Positions 1 to 10,500 of a stretch of 64,000 bases of DNA are shown here, one piece after another. The position numbers were made by a program, and so were the translations under genes. Positions within the stretch are counted from its first letter, which is position 1. Each line of letters starts with the position of its first letter. The DNA is taken from positions 62,001 through 126,000 of the forward strand of contig JADLZL010008204.1 of assembly GCA_015844335.1 (NCBI GenBank), read 5' to 3'. The stretch comes from Chrysopogon serrulatus. Its lineage: Eukaryota; Streptophyta; Magnoliopsida; Poales; Poaceae. The notes under the pieces are model-generated. The model was not told the origin of the DNA, made no database searches, and saw only the letters and a program-made list of their open reading frames with translations.

Positions 1-747
1 AGCCATCTTAGAAAATCGATCCACAACAACAAAAATGCTATCCCTCCCCTCTTAGTCCTAGGCAATCCTAAAACAAAGTCCATCGAAATATCCGCCCAAG
101 GAATAGAAGGAACAGGAAGAGGCATGTACAAACCATGTGGATTCAAGCGAGACTTAGCTTTTTGACATGTGGGGCAGCGTGCCACGAACCGCTCAACATC
201 TCTCCTCATCCTTGGCCAAAAGAAGTGTGTGGCCAGCATATCCTCCGTCTTTTTAGCACCAAAATGTCCCATCAACCCTCCTCCATGTGCTTCTGCAACA
301 ACATGAGACGAAACGGAACCAAGCTGGAATGCATAGACGGTTAGCTCTAAACACAAAACCATCATTGATCACAAACTTGTTCCAAAAAACGTCCCTCTTT
401 ACAATTCAGAAAGCACATCTTTAAAAGAAGGGTCAAGCAAATATTGTTCTTTTATTGATTCAAGTCCAAAAATTCTACAATCAAGTTGGGACAAGAAAGC
501 ATAGCGTCGAGACAAGGCATCAAAGCAATCACATTATCCTTTCCCTTCTTATGTTTAATAATATAAAGAAAAGATTCAATAAATTCAACCCACTTAGCAT
601 GCCTACGATTCAGATTATTTTGAGAACGAAGATACTTAAGCGATTTATGATCTGAATGTATAACAAATTCTTTAGGCCATAAATAATGACGCCACGTCTC
701 TAAAGAACATTACAAGTGCATACAATTTTTTATCATACGTAGAGTAA
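1..747 (-). pseudogene. RNase H and integrase remnants of the gypsy element
   Basis: Minus-strand translation of about 300-1 gives an integrase N-terminal HHCC zinc finger (EAHGGGLMGHFG, then CPTCQKAK) followed by PWADISMDFVLGLP with the first catalytic Asp. A one-base shift then separates it from the downstream VVVDRFSKMA segment at the window edge. Between 310 and 747 the rest of RNase H is spread over several frames with stops. The remainder of integrase and the 3' LTR are off the left edge. Confidence 0.8.
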
Positions 748-1842
748 TTAAGAACAGGACCATGCAATTTTTTCGCTAAAGTATGCAACAGGCTTACCTT
801 CTTGCATCAAAACACCTCCAATGCCAACTCCACTAGCATCACATTCGAGCTCAAAAGTCTTACCAAAGTTAGGAAGTTGCGGCAATGGCGCGTGTGTAAG
901 CTTGTCCTTCAAAGTGTCAAAGGACGCCTCTTGTGCCTTACCCCAATGAAACACCACACCTTTCTTTGTCAACTCATGCAATGGGGCAGCAAGGGCGCTG
1001 AAATCCTTGACAAAGCGACGATAGAAACCTGCAAGACCAAGAAAACTTCTCACACGTGTGATGCTTGTAGGCAGTGGCCAACTCCTTATGGCTTCAATTT
1101 TCGTCTCATCCACTTGAATTCCCTGTGGAGTAACAACATAGCCAAGAAAAGAGACTCGATCCGTGCAGAAGATGCACTTCTCAAGGTTACCAAATAAACG
1201 TGCATCGCGCAAAGCATTAAAAACAGCACGTAAGTGTTCCATATGTTCATCCAAAGACTTGCTGAAAATCAGTATATCATCAAAGTAAACTACCACAAAT
1301 CGACCAATGAAAGCTCTTAAAACCTCATTCATTAAGCGCATGAAAGTACTAGGTGCATTAGTCAAACCGAAAGGCATTACTAACCACTCATACAACCCGA
1401 ATTTAGTTTTAAAAGCCGTTTTCCATTCATCGTCAAGTTTCATTCTAATTTGGTGGTAGCCACTACGCAAGTCAATCTTTGTGAAAATTACAGAGCCACA
1501 CAACTCATCAAGCATGTTATCAAGCCTAGGAATAGGGTGACGATATCTAATAGTAATATTATTAATGGCTCTACAATCAACACACATACGCCAAGAACCA
1601 TCTTTCTTAGGAACCAAAATGACTGGAACAGCACAAGGACTAAGGCTCTCACGTACATACCCGCGGTCCAAAAGATCTTGGACTTGGCGCTGAATCTCCT
1701 TAGTCTCCTCAGGATTGGCACGATAGGCAGCTCGGTTTGGCGGACTTGCTCGAGAAATTAAGTCAATCGGTGCTCGATCCCTCGAATGGGTGGAAGTCAC
1801 GGAGGTACCTCGGCGGGGAAAAATGTCCTCGTACTCACGCAA
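748..1842 (-). pseudogene. Ty3/gypsy reverse transcriptase with the start of RNase H
   Basis: This 364-codon open stretch begins in the linker after the protease and covers the whole RT domain: LVPKKDGSWRMC (about residue 77), the motif around YRHPIPRLDNMLDEL, FTKIDLRSGYHQI, the catalytic YFDDIL (about residue 186) and the FLGLAGFYRRF thumb motif. The RNase H domain starts at FELECDASGVGIGG, with its first catalytic Asp, and stops at 748 in a frameshift just after AYFSEKI. Upstream, near 2360-2420, an IIDGGS remnant marks the aspartic protease of this family. As a standalone protein it would be a fragment. Confidence 0.88.
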
Positions 1843-2601
1843 AAGGTTAGTGATGAGAGGGTGGCAAAGCGCTAGCTATATCATCAATTGAAAATAAAGC
1901 GTCTTTGCATACCAAAGCATAACATATATCATCGATTTGAGCAAGATCGATTTATTTGCAAGCATAACGGGGATGTTTCAATTTAGCTACTTGTCGCTTA
2001 TCAGTGTAGAGGCTTGTTTATTTTCATTTTCAGCAACTCGCTCTCTATCGGCTTGAACAATTTGAGGGGGTCATAGGTACCAAAGTAATATTTTTACCCT
2101 TGTGCATAAAAGTATATTTATTACTTCTTCCATGGTGGATCGCATCATTATCAAATTCCCAAGGCCTACCCAATAAGAGAGAACAAGCTTGCATAGGGAC
2201 CACATCACAATCTACAAAATCAGAATATGTACCAAGGGAGAAGTGTATGCGGCGTCTTTGTTTACATTACCTTGGCCTTACGAGTCGTTTAGCCACCGGA
2301 TATGGTAAGGATGTCGATGTGGACGAGTTGGCAATTCAAGCTTACGTACTAAATCAGAACTCACCCAGATTGTTCTTTGCTCCCTCCATCAATGATGACC
2401 CGTGCACGCCCGGTCCTTGATGACGAATAGAGTCTGAAACAAATTGTGGCGCTGAACTGTTTCTCCCTTCTCCAACTGTGTACTAAGAACCCATTTGCAC
2501 AATGATTGTGCGGCCGATGACCAGCATCTTCAATGCTCAAAGACAATTTCGCTTCGGAGGTGGGGGCTGTTCTTCAATTTCATCCTCCACATCGGAAGTG
2601 C

Positions 2602-3640
2602 TCACATAGCCTCCATCTTACGTAGCGATATATGTCCGCTTGCTAGGGCAGTCCCCGGCGACATGACCAATCCCATGGCAGCGATGGCTTGAATGGATGA
2701 AGAGCGTCCGGTGGAAGCTATCGAAGAAGCACTCTTGGGCGGTTCTCGCAAAACGAGATTTACCATTTGAAGGAGAAGACGCGGATGGAGTTGTTCGCTC
2801 GCTCGGCTATGGCTTGGAGTTGTTGGAGATGCTCCGAAGATTTGGGAGCCCGAAACGTTGTCGCCTTGGGCGTGAAGGGGCTCTTTGTAGTTTCTACCCT
2901 TCGAAATTTGTTGTCGCCCCCCGCAATTCTTTCTCTGTAAGCATAGCAAGCTGGAACAACTGGTTGGTAGTATTAAAATGTTTATAATCAACGATATCCT
3001 GAATTTCACGTCTCAAACCACCATAAAAACGATAAATTTTATCCTCAGAATCCTCCTCTATCCCACAACGCAGCATACCCTTTTGAAGCTCAGCAAAATA
3101 TTCTTGAACAGACATATCTCCCTGCTCTAAACGTTGCAATTTTTTTCGTAAATCATGTTTGTAAGAAGGAGGAACAAATCTATCACGCATTCTTTGTTTT
3201 TAACCCGTCCCATGATAAAGGTTTTGGATCTAAAGTTTGCCACAGATTATAGCAAAATCTTTAAATTCGCTAGGGGCATGTCTAACCTTATAGCAACCGG
3301 GCACTCCATGGGACTCAAATTTTTGTTCTCTTGTCATCTCCCAATCAAGATACTCCTCGGCGTCATATTTGCCATGAAAAGGAGATATGGTAAATTTTAC
3401 CTTAGCGAAAGGATCATCTTTACCTTCATTGCGTCGCCCTCGAGACCCTCCTCCCATACCGGTTTTGTTAAATTCTAACCGTCGACGCAGTTTATTCTCA
3501 TTTGTGGACCTCTCATCAAGACTACCATCAGGTTTGTAGACTTTATCTTTCTCAAGCACTTGGCCGAAATCGAAATCCTCGTTGGCATTGGTTTCGAGCT
3601 CTTGAACCTTCCCTGATAGTGTGGACAGGCGCATGTCCAC
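2602..3640 (-). pseudogene. gag remnant of the gypsy element
   Basis: Two overlapping minus-strand frames (3640-3230 and 3190-2894) read as plant gypsy Gag. The first has the segment around KFTISPFHGKYDAEEYLDWE, and the second has LRKKLQRLEQGDMSVQEYF, the retrotransposon Gag core. The downstream piece to 2602 holds a CCHC zinc-knuckle remnant, CHGIGHVAGDC, near 2640-2690, which is readable only in a shifted frame. At least two frame changes separate the pieces, so no continuous capsid protein can be made. In an intact element Gag would form the cytoplasmic particle that packages the RNA. Confidence 0.8.
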
Positions 3641-5024
3641 ACCCTCAAAAAAAAGTAGTTGAGTTCTTTAACTTCCTTCACTAGCTTTTCCATCTCTTTG
3701 AAGCATCATATCCTTGAATTTCACAGAACCGACTAGACAATACAGAACGTCATCGGGCATGGTTAGTTGTCAAAGAAAATCCCTAACAACTATTTATGGG
3801 TTACTTGGTGGAATCACACCCTCACTAGACGTCTTACTAAGTTCTTACCGACGTTCTTACAATTGCAAGCGGCGGATGGTAACACACGGTGGGACGGTTG
3901 TGATACTGTGGAGATGTGACACCGCGATTGCAAGGGTTCTTTTTCTCATCTTGATCTGAAGAATATGTGGAGCTTGGAAGGCACAAAAAGGAGAGTAATA
4001 TGTATATCGGCACACAAGTCAAGAATGAGATAGTAATGCTGAATTATAGTCCTAAGTACTCCTTCTCGTTCTTTGATGTCTAGTCTTTGCAAGTCCCGGA
4101 TATGTGAGGAGAAACAAATATGATGGATGACAAAGCAGGTAAAGACACTAGAGAGCACACGCTGACTCTGCCGAGGGCTCGGATTTTTCCTTTTCTGAAT
4201 TTTCCCCGGATTTTCTCAAAAGGCACTAGTAGAATTCAAATTTTTTTATTTTTCACTATTTTTTATATTTTTCTCTGAACAAGAATCACAAAAGATGTAA
4301 CCACAAAAATTGGTACCTCCAAATGAGATGAAATATGGTCTCTGAGAAATTCAAAGACGTTCTCCGAAAAGCGTCTGAGAACCCTTGATAATTTTTTTTT
4401 TTCTTTATTTTCCTGAATTTTTTTGGCAATTTTAACGAAACCAAACAGGCCGTAGGCTAGTTTGGGTCACCTCCAAATGGTGTCAAGAATCTGCTCAATT
4501 TTTTCAGATTTTTTCGATAACCGAGCGAAAAGTTATGCATTTTAAGGAAGGTACCTCAAGTTATGTTTTCCGAAGGGCACAACACGGCGGCGGCAGTTAG
4601 GGCAAAGCGTCCCTAAACTCCAACACCGATCACAGGTATTCGCCAGATGATGTAAGGAGAGCTGCGATGCAGGTGAAATAACAGCGGCTGGCAACCTATC
4701 TAGGGTTAGCGCGGGCGAGAGATCACACAAGGCGGCTAGCGGGGGCAAGTCGAGTAATGTGGTGGATTCGACTTGTGTTTGGGGATGGTGGATAGGGTAG
4801 ATACGATTGACAAAAACTCACACAATGAACTCTAACACAACCTAACCAGCAACAAGATCTCGACCTGGACACAAAGTCAACACTACGAACTCCGAAACCG
4901 AAATATGCAAAAGGCGTGGGCGCGGAGAGGTTGTAGGAGGACAGAAACAAATATGGTCAGAGACTATGGGATGAAAAATAAACACGAACTAAGAGATAAT
5001 TTCGAACCCGACGGTATACCTTAA
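3641..5024 (-). other. Leader region between PBS and gag of the gypsy element
   Basis: This 1.4 kb between the primer binding site and the first recognisable gag residues has no convincing coding sequence. It contains AT-rich runs near 4230-4270 and 4390-4420. Short frames such as 4723-4950 minus have no recognisable family. It is interpreted as untranslated leader. Confidence 0.5.
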
Positions 5025-5036
5025 GCTTTGATACCA
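5025..5036 (-). other. Primer binding site, initiator tRNA-Met type
   Basis: Minus-strand TGGTATCAAAGC starts two bases inside the LTR end. It matches the plant initiator-methionine PBS TGGTATCAGAGC at 11 of 12 positions. Position and spacing are as expected for priming of minus-strand DNA synthesis, and they fix the element's orientation. Confidence 0.85.
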
Positions 5037-5038
5037 CT

Positions 5039-5974
5039 TGATGGGGACGTGATTCCCGATCTTCCGTTAGGTCCCTGGATAACTCTCGTTTTTGAGTGGA
5101 ACGCGACACACCGATCCGGCTTCGGATCAAAAGACCCAAACCCCGCAACCTTAGCACCACGATTCCTCGGGTTATCAACCGTGTCACCAACCGGTTGACC
5201 TCGCCAAGAAGGCTAATCCGTGCCTGCGAAACGAAGAACACAAGCAAGAACTTCGAAAAGAACGCAGCTCGAGAAAGTTGGGACAAAGCTGCAGATGAAT
5301 GATTAAGTTCTCAAGTTGGGGTTCCACAAACCGATGAACGGCGATCGTCAATGGACAGATTAATCTTAAGCAAAACCCAAACCCTAACTTGGGCGATGGC
5401 TACTGATTATAAAAAGTCTAAGGTCGTGCAAGACCCCTAGACGCACCCCTAATGGGTTCCAACACGATACAAGGCCCATAGACCAAAATACGACGTCGCA
5501 AGCATCGGGGCAGATTCTGGACGTCAACTTGTTCGGACGATTCCCGATGACTCCGGATGAATTTGGGCCTCCAACAAGACTCATTGGAAAGCTCTTCTCG
5601 TTATCTTTCTTTAGAGTCTAGGAACGTCCAATTCCGAGTCCGGACGCATCCTGGGCGTCCAAATTAGTACAGACTGCTCCTAGACTCCGAAACGGATTCG
5701 AAGTCGACTTGGTCTAGACCTCCACCTTGACTTGAGCGCTCTTGCTGGCCTTCAACGCCTCCAAGCCCTCTTCTATGTATCTCCCGGTCCTCTTCATGAT
5801 TCCTAATCATAATATAATCATTAGGTAGTAATATATTCTCCAAATCATATAAAGAGTGGCTTAGGAACGAGCTCACCCAGAATTTAATTGTCGGCAGCGC
5901 GAGCTCTTGTGATTGGACCTTGAATATTCAGCGGAGGATCATTGAGTGTATCTGAAGGAGTGATGTCCTCATCA
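5039..5974 (-). repeat. 5' LTR of the gypsy element, about 936 bp
   Basis: The ends are TGATGGGGAC on + (5039) and TGATGAGGAC on minus (5974), a 10-bp inverted terminal repeat with one mismatch and the canonical TG...CA. A primer binding site sits directly inside the left boundary. The first bases of the LTR in element orientation translate to a tail containing GPITRARA, which is the usual C-terminus of gypsy polyproteins. This fits a family whose pol frame runs into the 3' LTR. The mate LTR is not in the window, so the right boundary rests on the inverted termini and the PBS spacing. Confidence 0.8.
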
Positions 5975-6882
5975 GTTGCTATCGAGTTTTAGTGGAATGG
6001 TACTTTGCTTAACGACAACTTTATCGGAAATATTAATATACGTGTGCATGTCTGCTTTCTTTGAAGTAGGAGTATACATTATTATAATAATTAACCTGAA
6101 AACTCCAGCACAAAATAAACTCCAACGGAGACCACGGCTCCCGGCTCGCCCGGCCCGCGCTTCCCCAGACGAACAAGCAGGAGACAGATAATATATATAC
6201 GCATACGTACGCTCTAGCCTAGCTAGATGGATCATATCTACTAGTACTGTCGAGTCTTTTGACTTCGCGAGCAACTAGGCGGCCGGCATGCATGCATGCC
6301 GAAACTGTAGTTAACACAAAGACCGTTCGTGGCGGTGTAGCGTGGCAATATGCCTGTCTCTGCTGCTTCACTAGCTTCCTGTTGTAGTACAGTATACACA
6401 GTACCAAACGGCTACACCTGACCTGCCCCGTGCAGCAGATCCATCCCCTCACCATCCAATTCCGAACACACGAATCCATGTGGCTATATATGCTGCCTGC
6501 CTTGTACAAAGCTGCAGAAGCTGGCAAGGCTGTGGTACCAGTACCAACCACTAGACCGATCGATGCTAGCTACCAGTCTACCACCACAGTACACACGTAT
6601 ACCAGAATAATGGTACGGTTCTGTGCATGTGCGTGCATGACCGATGGATACGGTGTATCCATCCATCACACTGATACATACATACATACGGAAGACTTCC
6701 GAGAAACACCTCGCTGTTCTCGCGCCGGCCGATGGCTTTCCACCGTCGTCGTCAGCGCGTGCATCACCCACACGCCCCCGGCGCTGCTGCTGGAACACCA
6801 GCCGCGCGCTAGCTCCCCGTGTATATATGTAACTCTTTATGCCGGCAAGAATCCCTGCTTCCACAGCCGTTTGAGTACTGTT

Positions 6883-6888
6883 CACGTG
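6883..6888 (+). promoter_or_regulatory. G-box (CACGTG) in the aldehyde oxidase upstream region
   Basis: CACGTG lies about 550 bp upstream of the TATA box and is followed by GGCCCC. G-boxes bind bZIP and bHLH factors in plants, including ABA-response factors. Some aldehyde oxidases catalyse the last step of ABA synthesis, so feedback regulation is imaginable, but a single hexamer occurs often by chance. Confidence 0.3.
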
Positions 6889-7436
6889 GGCCCCACCACT
6901 GTTTATGTGGACCCCGCATACACAGTTTAATTTTTATTTTTTTATTTTTTTAAATTTTTGGGTCGGATTTGTTTTTTCCCTTCCTTTTAAGTCGACGCAC
7001 TAATGTTTAATCCATCGCACGACCATCGCGTGTGACTATTAAAAAAATCCTTCGTATGTATAGAAGGAACTCATCATACCGGACTCCTCCATGCGTTTTG
7101 CTGTCGCCGCTAGCAGTCCTATTGTGCCAACATATTTAAAAGAGAATATATATTGTCTTAAAAGTAAAAGGCTATCCAATATAAAATCCACTAGCTTCTA
7201 CCATTCGATCGTGGATTTTTTTTTTAATTTTACGTCAGTCGTTCCTAGAGATAACCTTGAGTAGTTATTATTATCTTTTACATGCAGATGCGTATACTAT
7301 AAAAAAAGCATAATCATATATCTAGCTTTAGGTCTACTACCGCTACAAACGAACAAGCTTTCAGAGCAGCAATTCACCACAATACACAGGCGCGATCATC
7401 AACTGCACGCGCGGCATCGCGCGCGTACCCTCCTAG

Positions 7437-7445
7437 TATATATAA
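7437..7445 (+). promoter_or_regulatory. TATA box of the aldehyde oxidase gene
   Basis: TATATATAA lies 148 bp upstream of the ATG. Transcription would start near 7470, giving a 5' UTR of about 115 nt. No ATG occurs between this box and the ATG at 7585, which supports both the promoter call and the start-codon choice. Confidence 0.65.
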
Positions 7446-7584
7446 TAGACGATAGAAAGGCGCGCTGTGTGACTGCTCTGTGAGTGCCTCCGGCTGGCTC
7501 TCTCGATCGGTGCAGTGGTCGTCCGGGAGTGAGGCGAGAGGTGGAGTGGATCGGCAACTCGAGCCGTCAACAAGGCTGGTGGAG

Positions 7585-10500
7585 ATGGGGAAGGCGGCTG
7601 CGGCGCCGGCGACGGTGGTGCTGGCCGTGAACGGCAAGCGGTACGAGGCCGCCGGCGTCGACCCGTCGACGACGCTGCTGGAGTTCCTGCGCACCCAGAC
7701 GCCCGTCAGAGGACCCAAGCTCGGCTGCGGCGAAGGTACATTGCCCGTCACCATGGGTGTGCATCATGCATCCTTGTATGTGTGTTCGTGGATTCGCAGC
7801 TGAGCTCCTTAGCTTGGTTGGTGTGCATCATGCATCCTTGTATGCTATGCTATAGCTTCCGGGTGCCTTGGTGGATTCGCAGCCGAGCTCCTTAGCTTGG
7901 TTGCTAGAGAATCTTCGTGTGAACATCAGGAGAGCACACGGTAGTACCACATAGCTTCCTTGAAACCTGAAAGCGATGTCCTAACTGAGTTTTAGGTGGT
8001 GAAGCTATACTACTGTGTGTCTTCGTGGTAGAGGAGAAAATAGGTGGCGAGGGAATTCGCGGACACGTACGTGTAGGCTTCACCGTATGCTCACCTAACC
8101 TAACTCTAACTCCCTGGTTCTTCTCATGGGCCCCTTCTGCGTCCCTGTTCCTGGCCTGGCTCACTGGCTGCCTTCGATTTTCTCATTTTCATTCATCCCC
8201 AGTTTTTTCTTGGGGGGTGGGGGTGGGTGGGGTGTGGCGTCAGCCGTCTCACGGACGCGCCAAGAAGCCGAGAGCCATAGAAAGGCACAGGACATCCCAG
8301 TACAAATTCATACGTCTCCTAGGTACCTTCTCTGATCGGACAAAATTCACACACGATACGATATATTATGTCCTCTTCAATTAACAGCAACAGCAACGAG
8401 ATTACATTGTTCGCCAGAAAAGACAGAATCCATACGACCAAGAACTGAAGAGCTCCCAGTCCCAGCTTCCCAGGCATCTAGCCTGCTTTCTTGCCAAAAC
8501 ACACCCAAGAACAGACGAAAACACTAAACATACAGTCACAGGCCCACAGCACCCAGATTGAAGACCACTCTGTTTTCGGCAGCCACAGCTAATCCAATTC
8601 TTGCTCTTCAGGTCTTCTTCTTATATATCATTACAACACCAGAAAAGGTAGCAAAAGTTGCTACAGACCACTTTCTAGGCAGTAGGGCCAAACCTTTTTT
8701 TTCCACCTTGCCCATTCGTTTTCTGGTGTACATCAAGTACGCAAGATCTTGAAATGCCTGGCTGCTCAATTATTGCGAGGTTCCACCACAAATTGGTACC
8801 TTTACACCCTGCATATTAGTAGGAACGAGATGGTCAGATCCACTAACACATCAGGAAGTCAGGAACAGTAGCTGCCGGGTGTGCGCTTCGCTTTGCACAG
8901 AACAATTGTGCCAGTCTTAAGTAGCTTGCATTTTTTTTATGTCGATCTAATGATCCACAAATTTTCTGCGTGCTTAGGTGGGAAAGTAAGCTAACCTCTT
9001 TGCCGCGTTTGCAATTTTACGCTGTGACAGGTGGCTGCGGTGCATGTGTTGTCCTTGTCTCAAAGTACGACCAGGCCACCGACGAGTTGACCGAGTTCTC
9101 TGCGAGCTCCTGCCTCACGTTGCTCCATAGCGTGGACCGCTGCTCGGTGACCACCAGCGAGGGCATTGGCAACACCAAGGATGGCTACCACCCCGTGCAG
9201 CAACGCCTCTCTGGCTTCCACGCCTCCCAGTGCGGCTTCTGCACGCCCGGCATGTGCATGTCCATCTTCTCTGCACTTGTCAAAGCCGACAAAGCGGCCG
9301 ACCGGCCAGACCCGCCTGCCGGCTTCTCCAAGCTCACTTCCTCGGAGGCTGAGAAGGCTGTCTCCGGCAACCTATGCCGGTGCACTGGGTACAGGCCCAT
9401 CGTCGACGCTTGCAAGAGCTTCGCAGCCGACGTTGATCTCGAGGACCTAGGCCTCAACTGCTTCTGGAAGAAGGGTGATGAGCCTGCAGATGTCAGCAAG
9501 CTGCCAGGCTACAACAGTGGTGCCATCTGCACCTTTCCAGAGTTTCTCAAATCCGAGATCAAGTCCACTCTGAAGCAGGAGAATGATGTTCCCATTGCAG
9601 TCTCTGATGACGGCTGGTATCATCCTAAGAGTATTGAAGAGCTCCACAGGCTATTTGACTCTAACTGGTTTGATGAAAATTCTGTGAAGATTGTGGCTTC
9701 AAACACCGGGTCTGGAGTGTACAAGGATCAGGACCTCTATGACAAGTACATTGACATAAAAGGAATCCCAGAGCTTTCAGTCATCAACAGAAGCAGCAAA
9801 GGAATTGAGCTTGGATCAGTTGTGTCCATCTCTAAAGCCATTGAGGTGCTGTCAGATGAAAATCTGGTCTTCAGAAAGATTGCTGATCACCTGAACAAAG
9901 TGGCTACACCGTTTGTTCGGAACACTGCAACCATAGGTGGAAACATAATGATGGCGCAAAGGTTGCCATTTGAATCAGATATTGCAACCGTGCTCCTAGC
10001 TGCAGGTGTAACAGTCACAATCCAAGTGGCTTCCAAAAGGCTGTGTTTCACTCTGGAGGAATTCTTGGAGCAGCCTCCATGTGATTCTAGAACCCTGCTG
10101 CTGAGCATATTTATCCCTGATTGGAGTTCAGATGGCATCACCTTTGAGACTTTCCGAGCAGCACCTCGTCCACTTGGCAGTGCTGTCTCATATGTCAATT
10201 CAGCTTTCTTGGCAAGGACTTCAGTGGATGCAGCATCAAGGGACCACCTCATTGAGGATATATGTCTGGCATTCGGTGCGTACGGAGCTGATCATGCTGT
10301 AAGATCTAGGAAGGTTGAGGATTACCTGAAGGGAAAAATAGTGAGCTCGTCTGTTATACTTGAAGCTGTTCGGTTGCTTAAAGGGACTGTTAAACCATCA
10401 GAAGCCACAACACATCCTGAGTATAGAATCAGCTTGGCTGTCAGTTTCTTGTTTACCTTCCTATCTTCCCTTGCAAACAGCTTGACTGAATCAGCAAAGG

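Larger units (their letters stand above)
1..5974 (-). mobile_element. Ty3/gypsy LTR retrotransposon, 5' part, decayed, runs off the left edge
   Basis: Read on the minus strand, the order is 5' LTR (5974-5039), primer binding site, leader, gag (about 3640-2600), protease remnant (about 2420-2360), reverse transcriptase (1842-748), RNase H remnant and start of integrase (about 300-1). PR-RT-RH-INT is the Ty3/gypsy order; Copia elements place integrase before RT. Gag, RNase H and integrase all carry frameshifts, so the copy is dead. The 3' LTR lies outside the window. The element ends at 5974, about 1.46 kb from the aldehyde oxidase TATA box, and transcribes away from that gene. Confidence 0.9.
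5975..7584 (+). promoter_or_regulatory. Upstream and promoter region of the aldehyde oxidase gene
   Basis: This 1.6 kb separates the gypsy LTR from the aldehyde oxidase start codon. No coding sequence was recognised in it. It contains a G-box, an imperfect direct repeat around 6881-6912 (ACGTGGGCCCCACCACTG-like, then ATGTGGACCCCGC), several CATG-rich stretches and a TATA box about 150 bp before the start codon. The 5' untranslated region, from about 7470, is GC-rich. Confidence 0.55.

Noticed and set aside
802..1197. 131-codon + frame opposite the gypsy RT
   Set aside because: Antisense shadow of the reverse transcriptase frame with no independent signal.
5600..5974. Pol C-terminus right of the PBS taken as a second, tandem gypsy element
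   Set aside because: The coding tail starts at the very TG of the LTR and the inverted termini enclose it, so it belongs to the LTR of the same element.
7480..7584. 35-codon upstream extension of aldehyde oxidase in the same frame
   Set aside because: It would start at GTG, very close to the expected transcription start. The first ATG after the TATA box is at 7585 and gives the usual MGK N-terminus.
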